Of a DNA stretch of 64,000 bases, positions 42,555 to 51,594 are shown in pieces; the stretch's first letter is position 1; every line of letters starts with the position of its first letter. The DNA is from Scatomorpha sp040765295 (GTDB taxonomy: Bacteria > Bacillota > Clostridia > Oscillospirales > Oscillospiraceae), in contig JAXGSB010000001.1 of NCBI GenBank assembly GCA_040765295.1, positions 1,922,001 to 1,986,000 on the forward strand, written 5' to 3'. The notes under the pieces were generated by a model. The model had not been told where the DNA came from and did no database searches. It saw nothing but the letters and a program-made list of their open reading frames with translations. A program made the position numbers and the translations under genes.

Positions 42555-44126
42555 TTATGTAACCACATCTATTTCTGCACCTGACTTAAACTCTACTGTA
42601 AGCTTATCATCAAAAACTGTAACCTTATCAATCAGCATTCTTACCAGCCTTTCATCATATTCTTCTAGTAGGCTATCTTGCTCATTTAAGAACTTCTCCA
42701 TTTCCTCCAGTTTTTGCTTAGATCCTTTTCTTTCAGCCTGCTCAGTTAAAGCCCTATGCCTTTCTTCCCTAAGGCTATAAATTTTTCCAGCTACATCATT
42801 ATAATCCTCTTTAGCATTGGCTTTTTGAAGCAGTTCCTTTTGTAACTCTAGCATCTTTTTATCTATCTTCTCTACAGCTTCATTGCTGGTTTCAAATACT
42901 ACTGTTTCTATGTTCTTCTTTAGTTGGGGTAAAAAATCATTCTTCTGCCCCAGCAATATATTAATTGCCTCTACAGTTTTTTCATGTAGAATATCTTCTC
43001 CTACTGTTCTGGCCTTGCAAGATAAGCCTGTATTCTCAAGCCTGCTCACACATCTCCAGACAATTGATTTCTTTCCACTATTGTTCCAATGAACCCTACG
43101 AAAGATTTCACCGCATTCCCCACAAAAGACAATCTGTGAAAAGGCATGGTTTGAACTAAAGTTTCTTCTTTTTCCACTTGAACTTATATGGCCTCTGCTT
43201 CGGCGAACAAGTTCTTCTTGGACTTGCATATATATTTCACGTGGTATAATTGCTTCGTGGTTATTTTCAACATAATATTGAGGGACTATCCCGTTATTTT
43301 TCACCCTCTTCTTAGTTAGAAAGTCTACGGTATAAGTTTTTTGTAGAAGTGCATCCCCTATATATTTTTCATTACTCAGAATTTTTCTAATGGAGCTGGT
43401 ATGCCACCTCTTTCCACCCGCTCCTGTAAGAACTCCATCAGCTTCTAAACCTTTTTTAATCTTGTCCATAGAAGAGCCTTCAAGATATTCCCTATAAATT
43501 CTTTTAATGATTTCTGCCTCTTCAGGAACTATGACTAGCTTCTTGTTTTCGTCTTTGGTATATCCTAAAAATCTAGAGCAGTTAACCATAACTTGACCTT
43601 GCTGGTATCTGTACTGATATCCAAGCTTAACATTCTGACTTAAGGATTGACTTTCCTGTTGTGCCAAGGAAGCCATAATGGTTATCATGATTTCTCCCTT
43701 GGCATCCAGTGTATTGATATTCTCCTTTTCAAAATAAACAGCTACATTTTTCTCCTTAAGCTTTCTAATATAGTGGAGACAATCTAATGTGTTTCTTGCG
43801 AATCTACTTATTGACTTTGTAATTATCATGTCGATCTTGCCTGCCATACACTCATCAATCATTTTATTAAATTCATCTCGTTTTTTAGTGTTAGTTCCAC
43901 TTATACCATCATCAGCAAAAATACCTGCAAATGTCCATTCATTATTCTTTTTAATAAAATCTGTATAGTGTTCTATCTGTACATCATAGCTACTGGCTTG
44001 CTCTTCACTCTCTGTTGAAACTCTGCAATATGCAGCTACTCGTAATTTTGGTATTTCATCTTTATTTTCACTATTTCCAGCACGCCTTACGGCAGGAATG
44101 ATAACAACATTTTTATTAACTGCCAT
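42555..44126 (-). CDS. Large serine recombinase (third of a trio)
   Basis: A 523-residue site-specific recombinase. The resolvase domain has the catalytic Ser in AAYCRVSTESEEQ (S37). KSISRFARNTLDCLHYIRKL follows, then the recombinase domain (GAGGKRWHTSSIRKILSNEKYIGDALLQKTYTVDF), a zinc ribbon (CGECGEIFRR...WRCVSR) and a coiled coil. It should act with its upstream partners to integrate or excise the prophage. It overlaps the 145-residue accessory gene by 11 bp. Confidence 0.93.
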   Translation of the reverse strand: MAVNKNVVIIPAVRRAGNSENKDEIPKLRVAAYCRVSTESEEQASSYDVQIEHYTDFIKKNNEWTFAGIFADDGISGTNTKKRDEFNKMIDECMAGKIDMIITKSISRFARNTLDCLHYIRKLKEKNVAVYFEKENINTLDAKGEIMITIMASLAQQESQSLSQNVKLGYQYRYQQGQVMVNCSRFLGYTKDENKKLVIVPEEAEIIKRIYREYLEGSSMDKIKKGLEADGVLTGAGGKRWHTSSIRKILSNEKYIGDALLQKTYTVDFLTKKRVKNNGIVPQYYVENNHEAIIPREIYMQVQEELVRRSRGHISSSGKRRNFSSNHAFSQIVFCGECGEIFRRVHWNNSGKKSIVWRCVSRLENTGLSCKARTVGEDILHEKTVEAINILLGQKNDFLPQLKKNIETVVFETSNEAVEKIDKKMLELQKELLQKANAKEDYNDVAGKIYSLREERHRALTEQAERKGSKQKLEEMEKFLNEQDSLLEEYDERLVRMLIDKVTVFDDKLTVEFKSGAEIDVVT

Positions 44127-44553
44127 CTTGCACCTCCTTCTCTCTAATTAAACTGTATACATATTCAGCTTGAGTAAATGGATCAGGATACTCCTTTTTT
44201 ATTTCACCTATAGTAAATTCAGTTATAGCTGAAACTTTTTTCTCTTCTTTAGGTTCAAAAATTCTACCTAGTTTTTTCGCTCTTTTATTTCTTTCTATTT
44301 CTGCCTTGTCGAAAACTGATTTATCTATAATAGAAGGATAATAATCGTCTCCTAAATAGCGTTTGTTTCTAAGCATTCTTCCAACAGTTCCATGGTAAGA
44401 ATTTATTCCAGCTTCCTTCGCTGCCTTTGTTAAGGAAAGTCCTGATAAGTAATTTTCAAATAACCTTCTAACCTTTTCGGCTTCTCCCTCAAATATATGG
44501 GCAGAGCCATCAATTATTTTATAGCCATATGGTACATGCCCCACTTCACTCAC
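44116..44553 (-). CDS. Recombinase-domain accessory protein
   Basis: A 145-residue protein starting at GTG 44553. It contains only the recombinase (DNA-binding) part: VPYGYKIIDGSAHIFEGEAEKVRRLFENYLSGLSLTKAAKEAGIN, then VGRMLRNKRYLGDDYYPSIID. It has no serine catalytic domain. In similar prophages such a protein lies between two full recombinases and may assist excision or control direction. It overlaps both neighbours. Confidence 0.8.
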   Translation of the reverse strand: MSEVGHVPYGYKIIDGSAHIFEGEAEKVRRLFENYLSGLSLTKAAKEAGINSYHGTVGRMLRNKRYLGDDYYPSIIDKSVFDKAEIERNKRAKKLGRIFEPKEEKKVSAITEFTIGEIKKEYPDPFTQAEYVYSLIREKEVQDGS

Positions 44554-46109
44554 ATCCTTTCCCTAAGGGTAATTCCACTCTTTAAAACAAAGCCAATCTC
44601 CTGCCTTGAAAAAACTATTATTTCTTCTACATGATTATCAAAGGCTTCATCATCAAATTCTTTTAATGACCCTGCCTTGTTTACATACTTAATTAAATTA
44701 TTTACTTCCTGCCCTTTTGATAATTCGCTGTTCAAGTCATCAATTAATGCATCTCTTTGCTCTGTAAGCTTTTCTTTTTTCATCAGAAGTTCATTCTTTT
44801 CTCTATTATAAAGTGCTGGCTCTAAGTATCCTTTTGCCATAAGCTTTACCAGCAATTCTTTCTGACTTGTATTGTCATCTATCTCTTTTTCTAAAGCTTC
44901 AATTTTAGAAATATTATCTGACTTACTCATGAGTCGAAGACCTTCTAAGAGAGGTTTTAATATAAAATCCTTTCCAAAGATAAGTTTGTTTATCATGGTT
45001 ACAAAAACCATCTTTATATCTTCATCTCGGATAAACTTCATTGAACATTCTGATATATCTTCTAAATGCTTTGTGCAACACCAAGCTACATATTTCCTTT
45101 TTCCAGAAGAATGAATTCTCCTCTTAAATGTGCTGCCACACTCCGAACAGATAATTTTGCTAGTAAAGGGATATCTATTTTGATATTTACTGTTTCTTTG
45201 TTCTATGCCTTTTTCTTTGGCTCTTTGTTCTATAACCCTTGCAACAGTTTCAAATTCCTTGTGGCTAATTATTGGCTCATGGTGATTTTGAATAAAGTAT
45301 TTATTCTTTTCTCCATTGTTTATATGCCTATTAAATTTGCTATCTGTATACGTTTTTTGTAAGATAACATCACCAGTATATTTTTCATTTTTAAGAATTC
45401 CTCTAATTGTAGTGGCTGTCCAACCAGCTCTTCTTTTAGAAGGAATTCTTTTATTATTTAAATCATCTGCTATTTTTTGAGTTCCTTTTCCAGCTAAAGC
45501 TTCACTAAAAATATATTTAACTATCTTAGCTTGTTCATGATTTATAACCATTTTCCCATCTATGTTCTCGTACCCATATGGTGGATATGAAATCTTAAAA
45601 GTGCCATTTTGAAACCTTTTTTGAATAGCCCACTTGTTGTTTTCTGAAATTGAGATTGACTCACTTTCTGCTAGACTACTTAAAACTGATAACATTAATT
45701 CACTTTCCATGGATTTAGTATTTATATTTTCTTTTTCAAAGTAGATAAACACTCCAAGCTCTATCAACCTTCTTACCATTTCTAAGCAGTCAGTAGTATT
45801 TCTAGCAAATCTACTAATTGATTTTGTAACGATTAAGTCTATCTTTTTATTTTCACAATCAGACATCATCCTTTGCAGACCTTGTCTGTTCTCTTTCTTT
45901 GTGCCACTAATGCCTTCATCATAGTAAATACCTACATACTCCCATTCTGAGTTTGCTTTTATATAATTTTCATAGTGACTCTTTTGAGCCTGCAGACTTT
46001 CAAGTTGTTCATCACTATCTGTAGAAACTCTGCAATAAGCTGCTACTCGCATTTTTGGCACACTAAAAGGATCAGGTCTGTTTGCTTCTATTTTTGTTAT
46101 CTTTCTCAT
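44550..46109 (-). CDS. Large serine recombinase (first of a trio)
   Basis: ATG 46109 (MRKITKIEANRPDPFSVPKM) follows GGGGGTGAGACA. The 519-residue enzyme has the resolvase catalytic Ser in RVAAYCRVSTDSDEQ (S29), the recombinase domain (RRAGWTATTIRGILKNEKYTGDVILQKTYTDS), a zinc ribbon (CSECGSTFKRR...WCCTKH) and a C-terminal coiled coil. It differs in sequence from the other full recombinase. It overlaps the accessory gene by 4 bp. Confidence 0.93.
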   Translation of the reverse strand: MRKITKIEANRPDPFSVPKMRVAAYCRVSTDSDEQLESLQAQKSHYENYIKANSEWEYVGIYYDEGISGTKKENRQGLQRMMSDCENKKIDLIVTKSISRFARNTTDCLEMVRRLIELGVFIYFEKENINTKSMESELMLSVLSSLAESESISISENNKWAIQKRFQNGTFKISYPPYGYENIDGKMVINHEQAKIVKYIFSEALAGKGTQKIADDLNNKRIPSKRRAGWTATTIRGILKNEKYTGDVILQKTYTDSKFNRHINNGEKNKYFIQNHHEPIISHKEFETVARVIEQRAKEKGIEQRNSKYQNRYPFTSKIICSECGSTFKRRIHSSGKRKYVAWCCTKHLEDISECSMKFIRDEDIKMVFVTMINKLIFGKDFILKPLLEGLRLMSKSDNISKIEALEKEIDDNTSQKELLVKLMAKGYLEPALYNREKNELLMKKEKLTEQRDALIDDLNSELSKGQEVNNLIKYVNKAGSLKEFDDEAFDNHVEEIIVFSRQEIGFVLKSGITLRERM

Positions 46110-46170
46110 TGTCTCACCCCCTTTTTTGTAGGTCACATATTACCGTTAAAACACTTATATATCAACTTCT

Positions 46171-46407
46171 TTAGGGCATTATCTTCGCTAAAAATGGTGA
46201 GAAAGTTTTACGATTTAGCTCTGTGATTCTGTTAAATTCGAGCTCATTAATTAGTCCCTTTTCAAGCATCTTTTTTAAGATGTTTTCAGCCTGGATATAA
46301 TTAAATTCACGCTGTATTTGTTCTTCAGACATTCTTCTTTTTAGATCGTTACTCTCAAAAGTTTCCTCTGTTATCTGTTGTACATTTTTGTTCTCCGTTT
46401 GTTTCAT
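46171..46407 (-). CDS. SHOCT-like small protein
   Basis: A 78-residue protein with a charged N-terminus and a C-terminal SHOCT-like helical motif (IQAENILKKMLEKGLINELEFNRITELNR). AAGTAGGAGGTAATGCTAT precedes the start. Such genes often lie just before prophage serine recombinases. Its role is unknown. Confidence 0.65.
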   Translation of the reverse strand: MKQTENKNVQQITEETFESNDLKRRMSEEQIQREFNYIQAENILKKMLEKGLINELEFNRITELNRKTFSPFLAKIMP

Positions 46408-46483
46408 ATAGCATTACCTCCTACTTAATAGCCACAGGAAGAGCTATAAGTTGAGGTTTTATAAAATATATTTAAAAATGTGC

Positions 46484-46521
46484 ATAAAAAAAGTGCCTGC
46501 AGGAATAATTCCCACAGGCTA
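46484..46521 (-). terminator. Terminator after the amidase gene
   Basis: On the minus strand GCCTGTGGGAAT pairs with ATTCCTGCAGGC, followed by a run of seven T. It ends the lysis transcript before the SHOCT and recombinase genes. Confidence 0.8.
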
Positions 46522-46532
46522 TATCTAACTTC

Positions 46533-47246
46533 TCAATCATATTTTATAAAGGCATCAGTAAAGCCAGCTTTTTTAGCTTTTGCCAGTTGCTTGTCTGCAT
46601 TAGCTTTAACAGCATATGCTCCTACTTGAACTCTATACAGTTTAGTAGAAGAAGGTGATTCAGGTGTCTTTTTTGAATCATTTTTGCAACATAGTGTTGC
46701 TTTAACATCTGCCCTAAAAGCATCCATACTTTTACCGTGCTTTGGAAACCAATTTCTAGGATCGCTGTGGTTACTAGCTATTCCTTTTTGATGTCCTTCA
46801 TAGTGACCAATGATATCTTTTTCAGTAAGATTATAGAGCTTGCAAAGATGCACACATAGTTCGACAGCTTCTTTATAAACCTTATTAAAGTAGGTAGCAT
46901 CAGTATGATTATCTTCACAGATTTCAAAACCTATATGCGTATTGTTAGCATCACCACCTGCATGCCATCCTCTATGATCCCAAGGCAGGGTTTGATAAGT
47001 GGCGATAGACCCATCCTTAAGCTTGCCAATAAAGGCATGAACGCAGACTTGCCTGCCATCTGGTCTATCTTGATTCCAATGATTATTATATTGATTTTTA
47101 CCAAGTAGCCCATCATCTGGACCCACATACCTTCTAAGGTTAGGATTGTTTGCACCAGTAGAATGAACCATAATTCCTTTAGGCTTAATCTTTCTTCCAG
47201 CTTTATAACATGCATTATTAGTAAAAATAAGTTTTCTTAAATTCAT
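46533..47246 (-). CDS. N-acetylmuramoyl-L-alanine amidase (endolysin) with SPOR-like end
   Basis: A 237-residue enzyme. Amidase_2/PGRP-like domain (about 1-170): GIMVHSTGANNPNLRRY (zinc His), HRGWHAGGDANNTHIGFEICED, IIGHYEGHQKGIASNHSDPRNWF. The C-terminal 45 residues (KLYRVQVGAYAVKANADKQLAKAKKAGFTDAFI) are a SPOR-like repeat for wall binding. It cuts the wall peptide from the glycan at phage release. It overlaps the holin gene by one base. Confidence 0.9.
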   Translation of the reverse strand: MNLRKLIFTNNACYKAGRKIKPKGIMVHSTGANNPNLRRYVGPDDGLLGKNQYNNHWNQDRPDGRQVCVHAFIGKLKDGSIATYQTLPWDHRGWHAGGDANNTHIGFEICEDNHTDATYFNKVYKEAVELCVHLCKLYNLTEKDIIGHYEGHQKGIASNHSDPRNWFPKHGKSMDAFRADVKATLCCKNDSKKTPESPSSTKLYRVQVGAYAVKANADKQLAKAKKAGFTDAFIKYD

Positions 47247-47653
47247 TAATTATTTCCCCCTTTATTGTGTAGCTGGGCTAAGACATCTTTTAATTTCTCT
47301 GGTATTGGAAGTCCAAGCCTAGAAGCATTTTCAAGCATGGAAACACCCTCATTAGAACAGTAGAAAAAGATAATAGCAGTCCTAAGCACATTTCCGTCCC
47401 CAATAAGGTTTGTATCGATGATATGGCCAATCCCAACTAAAACAAAGATGAGCACCTTCTTAAATATCCCTCTAAATCCAACTTCGCTGGATAGAGTTTT
47501 ATCTACAATGGCACACATAACCCCAGTGATATAATCAGCCACCATCAAAGCAACTAAAGCATATAAAAACCCATCAAAACCTCCTAGAAACCAGCCTAAA
47601 AAGCCACCGAGGGCTGTGAGAGCAACTTGTACCCAGTTCCAAATTTCCTTCAT
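47246..47653 (-). CDS. Phage holin (toxin secretion/lysis family)
   Basis: A 135-residue protein with three hydrophobic helices and the signature YALVALMVADYITGVMCAIVDKTLSSEVGFRGI of the phage_holin_4 family. It forms membrane holes that let the amidase reach the wall. AGGAGGTCGT precedes the start. The prophage transcription is broken just upstream by the IS1380 block. Confidence 0.88.
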   Translation of the reverse strand: MKEIWNWVQVALTALGGFLGWFLGGFDGFLYALVALMVADYITGVMCAIVDKTLSSEVGFRGIFKKVLIFVLVGIGHIIDTNLIGDGNVLRTAIIFFYCSNEGVSMLENASRLGLPIPEKLKDVLAQLHNKGGNN

Positions 47654-47684
47654 ACATACGACCTCCTAAAAATAATTTTGCACA

Positions 47685-47721
47685 TAAAAAAGGAGCATCT
47701 GCAGAACTTGCAAATACTCCT
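47685..47721 (-). terminator. Terminator upstream of the holin gene
   Basis: On the minus strand AGGAG and CTCCT form a stem with a central GC-rich loop, followed by six T, immediately upstream of the holin ribosome-binding site. It would end a transcript from the tail genes before the lysis genes. Confidence 0.6.
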
Positions 47722-47812
47722 AAATATATATTTATTGTTACCTAGATTCTACGTCAGTACTTCAAAAAGCATAATCAAAGCCTTGATAAATATGCGTTCC
47801 TTCGAAATTCAG

Positions 47813-47833
47813 CTTTCACCCATTGGGTGAAAG
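47813..47833. repeat. 21-base palindrome near the IS1380 transposase
   Basis: CTTTCACCCA (47813-47822) and TGGGTGAAAG (47824-47833) form a nearly continuous palindrome with a single central T. It lies about 95 bp before the transposase start and may be part of the element end. Confidence 0.4.
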
Positions 47834-47926
47834 AAAAGTGCTCAAAAATATGTTAAATTATCAGCTTTTATGACTCGATATATGGTAAAATAATAGTAAG
47901 AAAAGTAGTAAAAAGGGGTTCTAATT

Positions 47927-49189
47927 ATGATTAATAAAATTGATTTCAAAGCTAAGAATCTAACATCAAATGCAGGTCTTTTTCTGCTCCTTGAGAATGC
48001 AAAAAGCAATGGGATTTTTGATTTTATTGAAAATGACCTCGTATTTGATAATGACTCAACAAATAAAATCAAGATGAATCATATAAAGACCATGCTCTGC
48101 GGTCACTTCATTGGCATTGATAAGTTAGAACGTCTAAAGCTACTTCAAAATGATCCCCTCGTCAACGAGTTTGATATTTCCGTAAAAGAACCTGAAACAG
48201 TGTCACGGTTTCTAGGAAACTTCAACTTCAAGACAACCCAAATGTTTAGAGACATTAATTTTAAAGTCTTTAAAAAACTGCTCACTAAAAGTAAATTGAC
48301 ATCCATTACGATTGATATTGATAGTAGTGTAATTAACGTAGAAGGTCATCAAGAAGGTGCGTCAAAAGGATATAATCCTAAGAAACTGGGAAACCGATGC
48401 TACAATATCCAATTTGCATTTTGCGACGAATTAAAAGCATATGTTACCGGATTTGTAAGAAGTGGCAATACTTACACTGCAAACGGTGCTGCGGAAATGA
48501 TCAAAGAAATTGTTGCTAACATCAAATCAGACGATTTAGAAATTTTATTTCGAATGGATAGTGGCTACTTTGATGAAAAAATTATCGAAACGATAGAATC
48601 TCTTGGATGCAAATATTTAATTAAAGCCAAAAGTTATTCTACACTCACCTCACAAGCAACGAATTCATCAATTGTATTCGTTAAAGGAGAAGAAGGTAGA
48701 GAAACTACAGAACTGTATACAAAATTAGTTAAATGGGAAAAAGACAGAAGATTTGTCGTATCTCGCGTACTGAAACCAGAAAAAGAAAGAGCACAATTAT
48801 CACTTTTAGAAGGTTCCGAATACGACTACTTTTTCTTTGTAACAAATACTACCTTGCTTTCTGAAAAAGTAGTTATATACTATGAAAAGCGTGGTAATGC
48901 TGAAAACTATATCAAAGAAGCCAAATACGACATGGCGGTGGGTCATCTCTTGCTAAAGTCATTTTGGGCGAATGAAGCCGTGTTTCAAATGATGATGCTT
49001 TCATATAACCTATTTTTGTTGTTCAAGTTTGATTCCTTGGACTCTTCAGAATACAGACAGCAAATAAAGACCTTTCGTTTGAAGTATGTATTTCTTGCAG
49101 CAAAAATAATCAAAACCGCAAGATATGTAATCATGAAGTTGTCGGAAAACTATCCGTACAAGGGAGTGTATGAAAAATGTCTGGTATAA
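47927..49189 (+). CDS. IS1380-family transposase
   Basis: A 420-residue DDE transposase. Landmarks are TSITIDIDSSVINVEGHQEGASKGYNPKKLG (first D and the HQEGA/GYN motif near residues 124-154), ILFRMDSGYFDEKIIETIE (second D), CKYLIKAKSYS and YYEKRGNAENYIKEAKYDMAVGHL (final E). The reading frame is complete. It lies against the prophage's direction. The element ends were not found with confidence. Confidence 0.9.
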   Translation: MINKIDFKAKNLTSNAGLFLLLENAKSNGIFDFIENDLVFDNDSTNKIKMNHIKTMLCGHFIGIDKLERLKLLQNDPLVNEFDISVKEPETVSRFLGNFNFKTTQMFRDINFKVFKKLLTKSKLTSITIDIDSSVINVEGHQEGASKGYNPKKLGNRCYNIQFAFCDELKAYVTGFVRSGNTYTANGAAEMIKEIVANIKSDDLEILFRMDSGYFDEKIIETIESLGCKYLIKAKSYSTLTSQATNSSIVFVKGEEGRETTELYTKLVKWEKDRRFVVSRVLKPEKERAQLSLLEGSEYDYFFFVTNTTLLSEKVVIYYEKRGNAENYIKEAKYDMAVGHLLLKSFWANEAVFQMMMLSYNLFLLFKFDSLDSSEYRQQIKTFRLKYVFLAAKIIKTARYVIMKLSENYPYKGVYEKCLV

Positions 49190-49476
49190 TAAGAATATCA
49201 TCAATAAAATTGAGTGTTGCTCTGTGGATAACTTGCAGAGTTTATTAAGTATCATTGCAGCAAAGATGAAATCAATGATTTATCAAAAATGATTGAAAGG
49301 TGGTTGTAAATAATGTTACAATGTGTGAGAAGCAGTCTAAATTCTTCGTGAAATAGTGATTTTTGAAGCTAATAAAAAACACACGTGGAATTTAGGTATA
49401 AGGCTAATTGAAGCAAGGTTAAACATGTGATATTATAATGACAAACAGGGATTTGTAAAAATATTGGAGGAACAAT
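49190..49476. other. Gap after the IS1380 transposase
   Basis: Holds a 25-codon frame without start, LAEFIKYHCSKDEINDL...MIERWL to TAA 49307-49309, likely a gene tail of unknown origin, and a promoter-like AT-rich stretch ahead of the VanZ-like gene. Nothing else is clear. Confidence 0.35.
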
Positions 49477-49851
49477 GTGAAAGATGATAGTAAAACAAAC
49501 AAGTTAACTAAAGTATTATTTGTTATTTATTTAATTGCTGTATTATGGATAATAGTATTTAAATTTAATGCACCATTTTCAAAATTAGGTTATATGAGAA
49601 GTATAAATCTAATTCCTTTTAATGAATCTTTAATAATAAATGGCAAACTTGATTTCCGTGAAATTGTCATGAACGTAGTAATTTTTATGCCTCTTGGTAT
49701 ATATTCAGGCATTCTATTTAGAAAATGGACTACTGGTAAGAAGATCTTCTTATTTTTCTTAATTAGCCTTATATGCGAAGTATTCCAATTTATTTTGGGT
49801 TGTATTCAAAAAGAAATTATAGTATCCTGTATGTATAGGGGAGGGAGTTAA
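49477..49851 (+). pseudogene. VanZ-like membrane protein, C-terminally truncated
   Basis: The frame starts at GTG 49477 after TTGGAGGAACAAT. It reads the VanZ beginning, with INLIPFNESL, IVMNVVIFMPLGIYSGILF and FLISLICEVFQFILG. The usual continuation, with an RxFDIDDIxxNTLG signature, is missing and is replaced by CIQKEIIVSCMYRGGS and a stop. At 124 residues it lacks the final 40-60 residues. It is a truncated gene, possibly still expressed. Confidence 0.75.
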
Positions 49852-49853
49852 AA

Positions 49854-50459
49854 ATGAAAAAATTAATTATGATTATTTTGACAACTTTGCTGGTCTTATT
49901 ATTAGTTGGATGTGGTGGTACAAATAATGCAGCTGATTCTGATGTTACTGATAATGATTTTGACACAAAGCAAGAAGCTTCCACGGCAGATGCAGATAAG
50001 GATGCTGTGGACAATGAAGATCAAATCAAAGAGGCAGAACAACCTGGAGAAATGGTGGCAGGCACAAATGTTTCTGTCTATCCAAATGCCGAGCTTGCCT
50101 ACAGTAGCGAAGATGAGATTGTCTATATCACCACCGATTCGGCTGAGACGGTAAATGATTTTTACAAAAACCATGCAAATCTTAAGGAATTTAGAAGCAG
50201 TAAGACAGAATGGTATGCATATTCAACACCATTGACTGATTTGCTAGGTGATATGGGTCTGGATACGGATCTATGGGCTGATGAAGAGAGGATTGCAGAA
50301 ATTAACGCTTATATAAAGGAATCGGGCGGACTACAAGGATTAACAATTTACGATGCCAATATGGATGAGGATTTTAAAGAAATGTCCCTTGCTCATATCT
50401 ATTCGGAAGTTCCCCATGATAAAACGATTATTATATATTCATTGCTAGAGGAGATGTAG
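49854..50459 (+). CDS. Lipoprotein with YPNAEL motif
   Basis: A 201-residue lipoprotein. The signal peptide (MKKLIMIILTTLLVLL) ends in the lipobox LLVGC, then an acidic linker, then VSVYPNAELAYSSEDEIVYITTDSAETVNDFY, related to the lipoprotein at 39074 by YPxAEL. GGGGAGGGAGTTAAAA precedes the start. It lies in the foreign block within the prophage, next to truncated genes. Confidence 0.75.
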   Translation: MKKLIMIILTTLLVLLLVGCGGTNNAADSDVTDNDFDTKQEASTADADKDAVDNEDQIKEAEQPGEMVAGTNVSVYPNAELAYSSEDEIVYITTDSAETVNDFYKNHANLKEFRSSKTEWYAYSTPLTDLLGDMGLDTDLWADEERIAEINAYIKESGGLQGLTIYDANMDEDFKEMSLAHIYSEVPHDKTIIIYSLLEEM

Positions 50460-50478
50460 AAAACATAAAGAAGCCGAG

Positions 50479-50781
50479 ATGGTGGTGGCGGAAAGTGTCC
50501 ATACATCATTGTCTGATGGCAAGCTAACCTTTATTGGCCATACTGATAGTCGAGGAGACGCATCATCCAACAAAAAATTATCTCTAAATCGTGCAACTAC
50601 TGTTAAAGACTGGTTTGAAAGCTGGTCTTCGGAAAATAGTGTAGACGGTTGGACCTTCTCAGTTGATGGCAAAGGGGATAGCACATTAAAAGTAGCAGAT
50701 GTTGATGTTGAAGGGAACTTCCGTGAAGAAGCTGGACGCGTCAATCGTAGAGTGGAGATTGAAATCAAAGTAAAAGAATAA
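50479..50781 (+). pseudogene. OmpA-like peptidoglycan-binding domain fragment
   Basis: The frame gives LTFIGHTDSRGDASSNKKLSLNRATTVKDWF...GKGDSTLKVADVDVEGNFREEAGRVNRRVEIEI: an OmpA-like domain (GHTDSRGDxxxNxxLSxxRA, then NRRVEI) of about 90 residues. The N-terminal part of such proteins is missing, and the first codons (MVVAESVHTSLSDGK) are not preceded by a usable ribosome-binding site. This is a fragment downstream of the lipoprotein stop. Confidence 0.6.
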
Positions 50782-50849
50782 AAGCATGGCCACATGACCG
50801 CGGGGATTATCCCTGCGGTTGCTACGATTTTGAAATGAATATTTATAGC

Positions 50850-51110
50850 TTACGTTAGTTTAATGCCTATTGCCCTCATAAACTGTAGTAAATCAATATA
50901 TTTAATTTCAAAGTCTGTACAAATATTTGGAATTAAAATTCTTTTTTTAGTATCTATTTGAAGTTTTTCTAAAGTAACTATTGTACAGTCATATGCCAGT
51001 CCATAAGCACATAGCCATGAATCTGCTATGGAGGCAAATTCATCTTTCGCAGATTGAAGATATTGTTTGCTTTCATTTACATAATTTATTATATTGCTAT
51101 ATGATTCCAT
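50850..51110 (-). pseudogene. DUF4411 PIN-domain fragment (N-terminus missing)
   Basis: The 86-residue frame reads KDEFASIADSWLCAYGLAYDCTIVTLEK...KKRILIPNICTDFEIKYIDLLQFMRAIGIKL, the C-terminal half of DUF4411/VapC-type PIN ribonucleases, including the ADSWL acidic motif and the conserved IPN-C end. The N-terminus (about 75 residues, with the first catalytic Asp) is lost. Upstream codons continue a short way and then meet the ABC permease fragment on the other strand near 51115. Confidence 0.65.
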
Positions 51111-51114
51111 TACA

Positions 51115-51594
51115 GCGTGTTCAGGTATTACTATTCTGCCAATTTTTGTTCCCGCTTTGTTAATATATGGTGTAAGGAGCGGGGGCCCCCTATTTTACTG
51201 GATCGGGGGCAGCCTGCTGTTTCTGTTGCTGCCGGTCCTCCCTTTGACAATAGCCTCTGCGGGCGTGCTGTTCCTTATGAGACTTACCAATCTAAGCAGG
51301 AAGAAAGATATCTTACAGTTTATCGGTTTGATAGCGATGATAGTTTTTACTATTGGGTTCAATTACCTTTTAGGCAGTATCCCCGCTGGCGGAGAACAAG
51401 AATTTATTCAAAGGATTCTCGTTGAGAAGGAGGGGCTGGTTAACTATTTCGGTAGTTTATTTCCCCCGGCATTGTTAATGACAAGGGCTCTTACCCTAGG
51501 CGGCTACGCTGCTTTGAAAAACTATTTATTGTTGTTTACTGTAAGCTGCTTAGGCTTTTTGACGATATTGCTTCTGGGTGTTATATTTGTTTAG
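51115..51594 (+). pseudogene. ABC exporter permease fragment
   Basis: The frame encodes about 160 residues, including LPIFVPALLIYGVRSGG, LLFLLLPVLPLTIASAGVLFLMRL and FNYLLGSIPAGGEQEFIQRI, and the hydrophobic end SCLGFLTILLLGVIFV. It resembles the middle of a large ABC-2 exporter permease of more than 500 residues. Both ends are missing: it begins against the DUF4411 fragment and stops within a few bases of the prophage GH18 gene end. It lies in the foreign block in the prophage. Confidence 0.55.
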
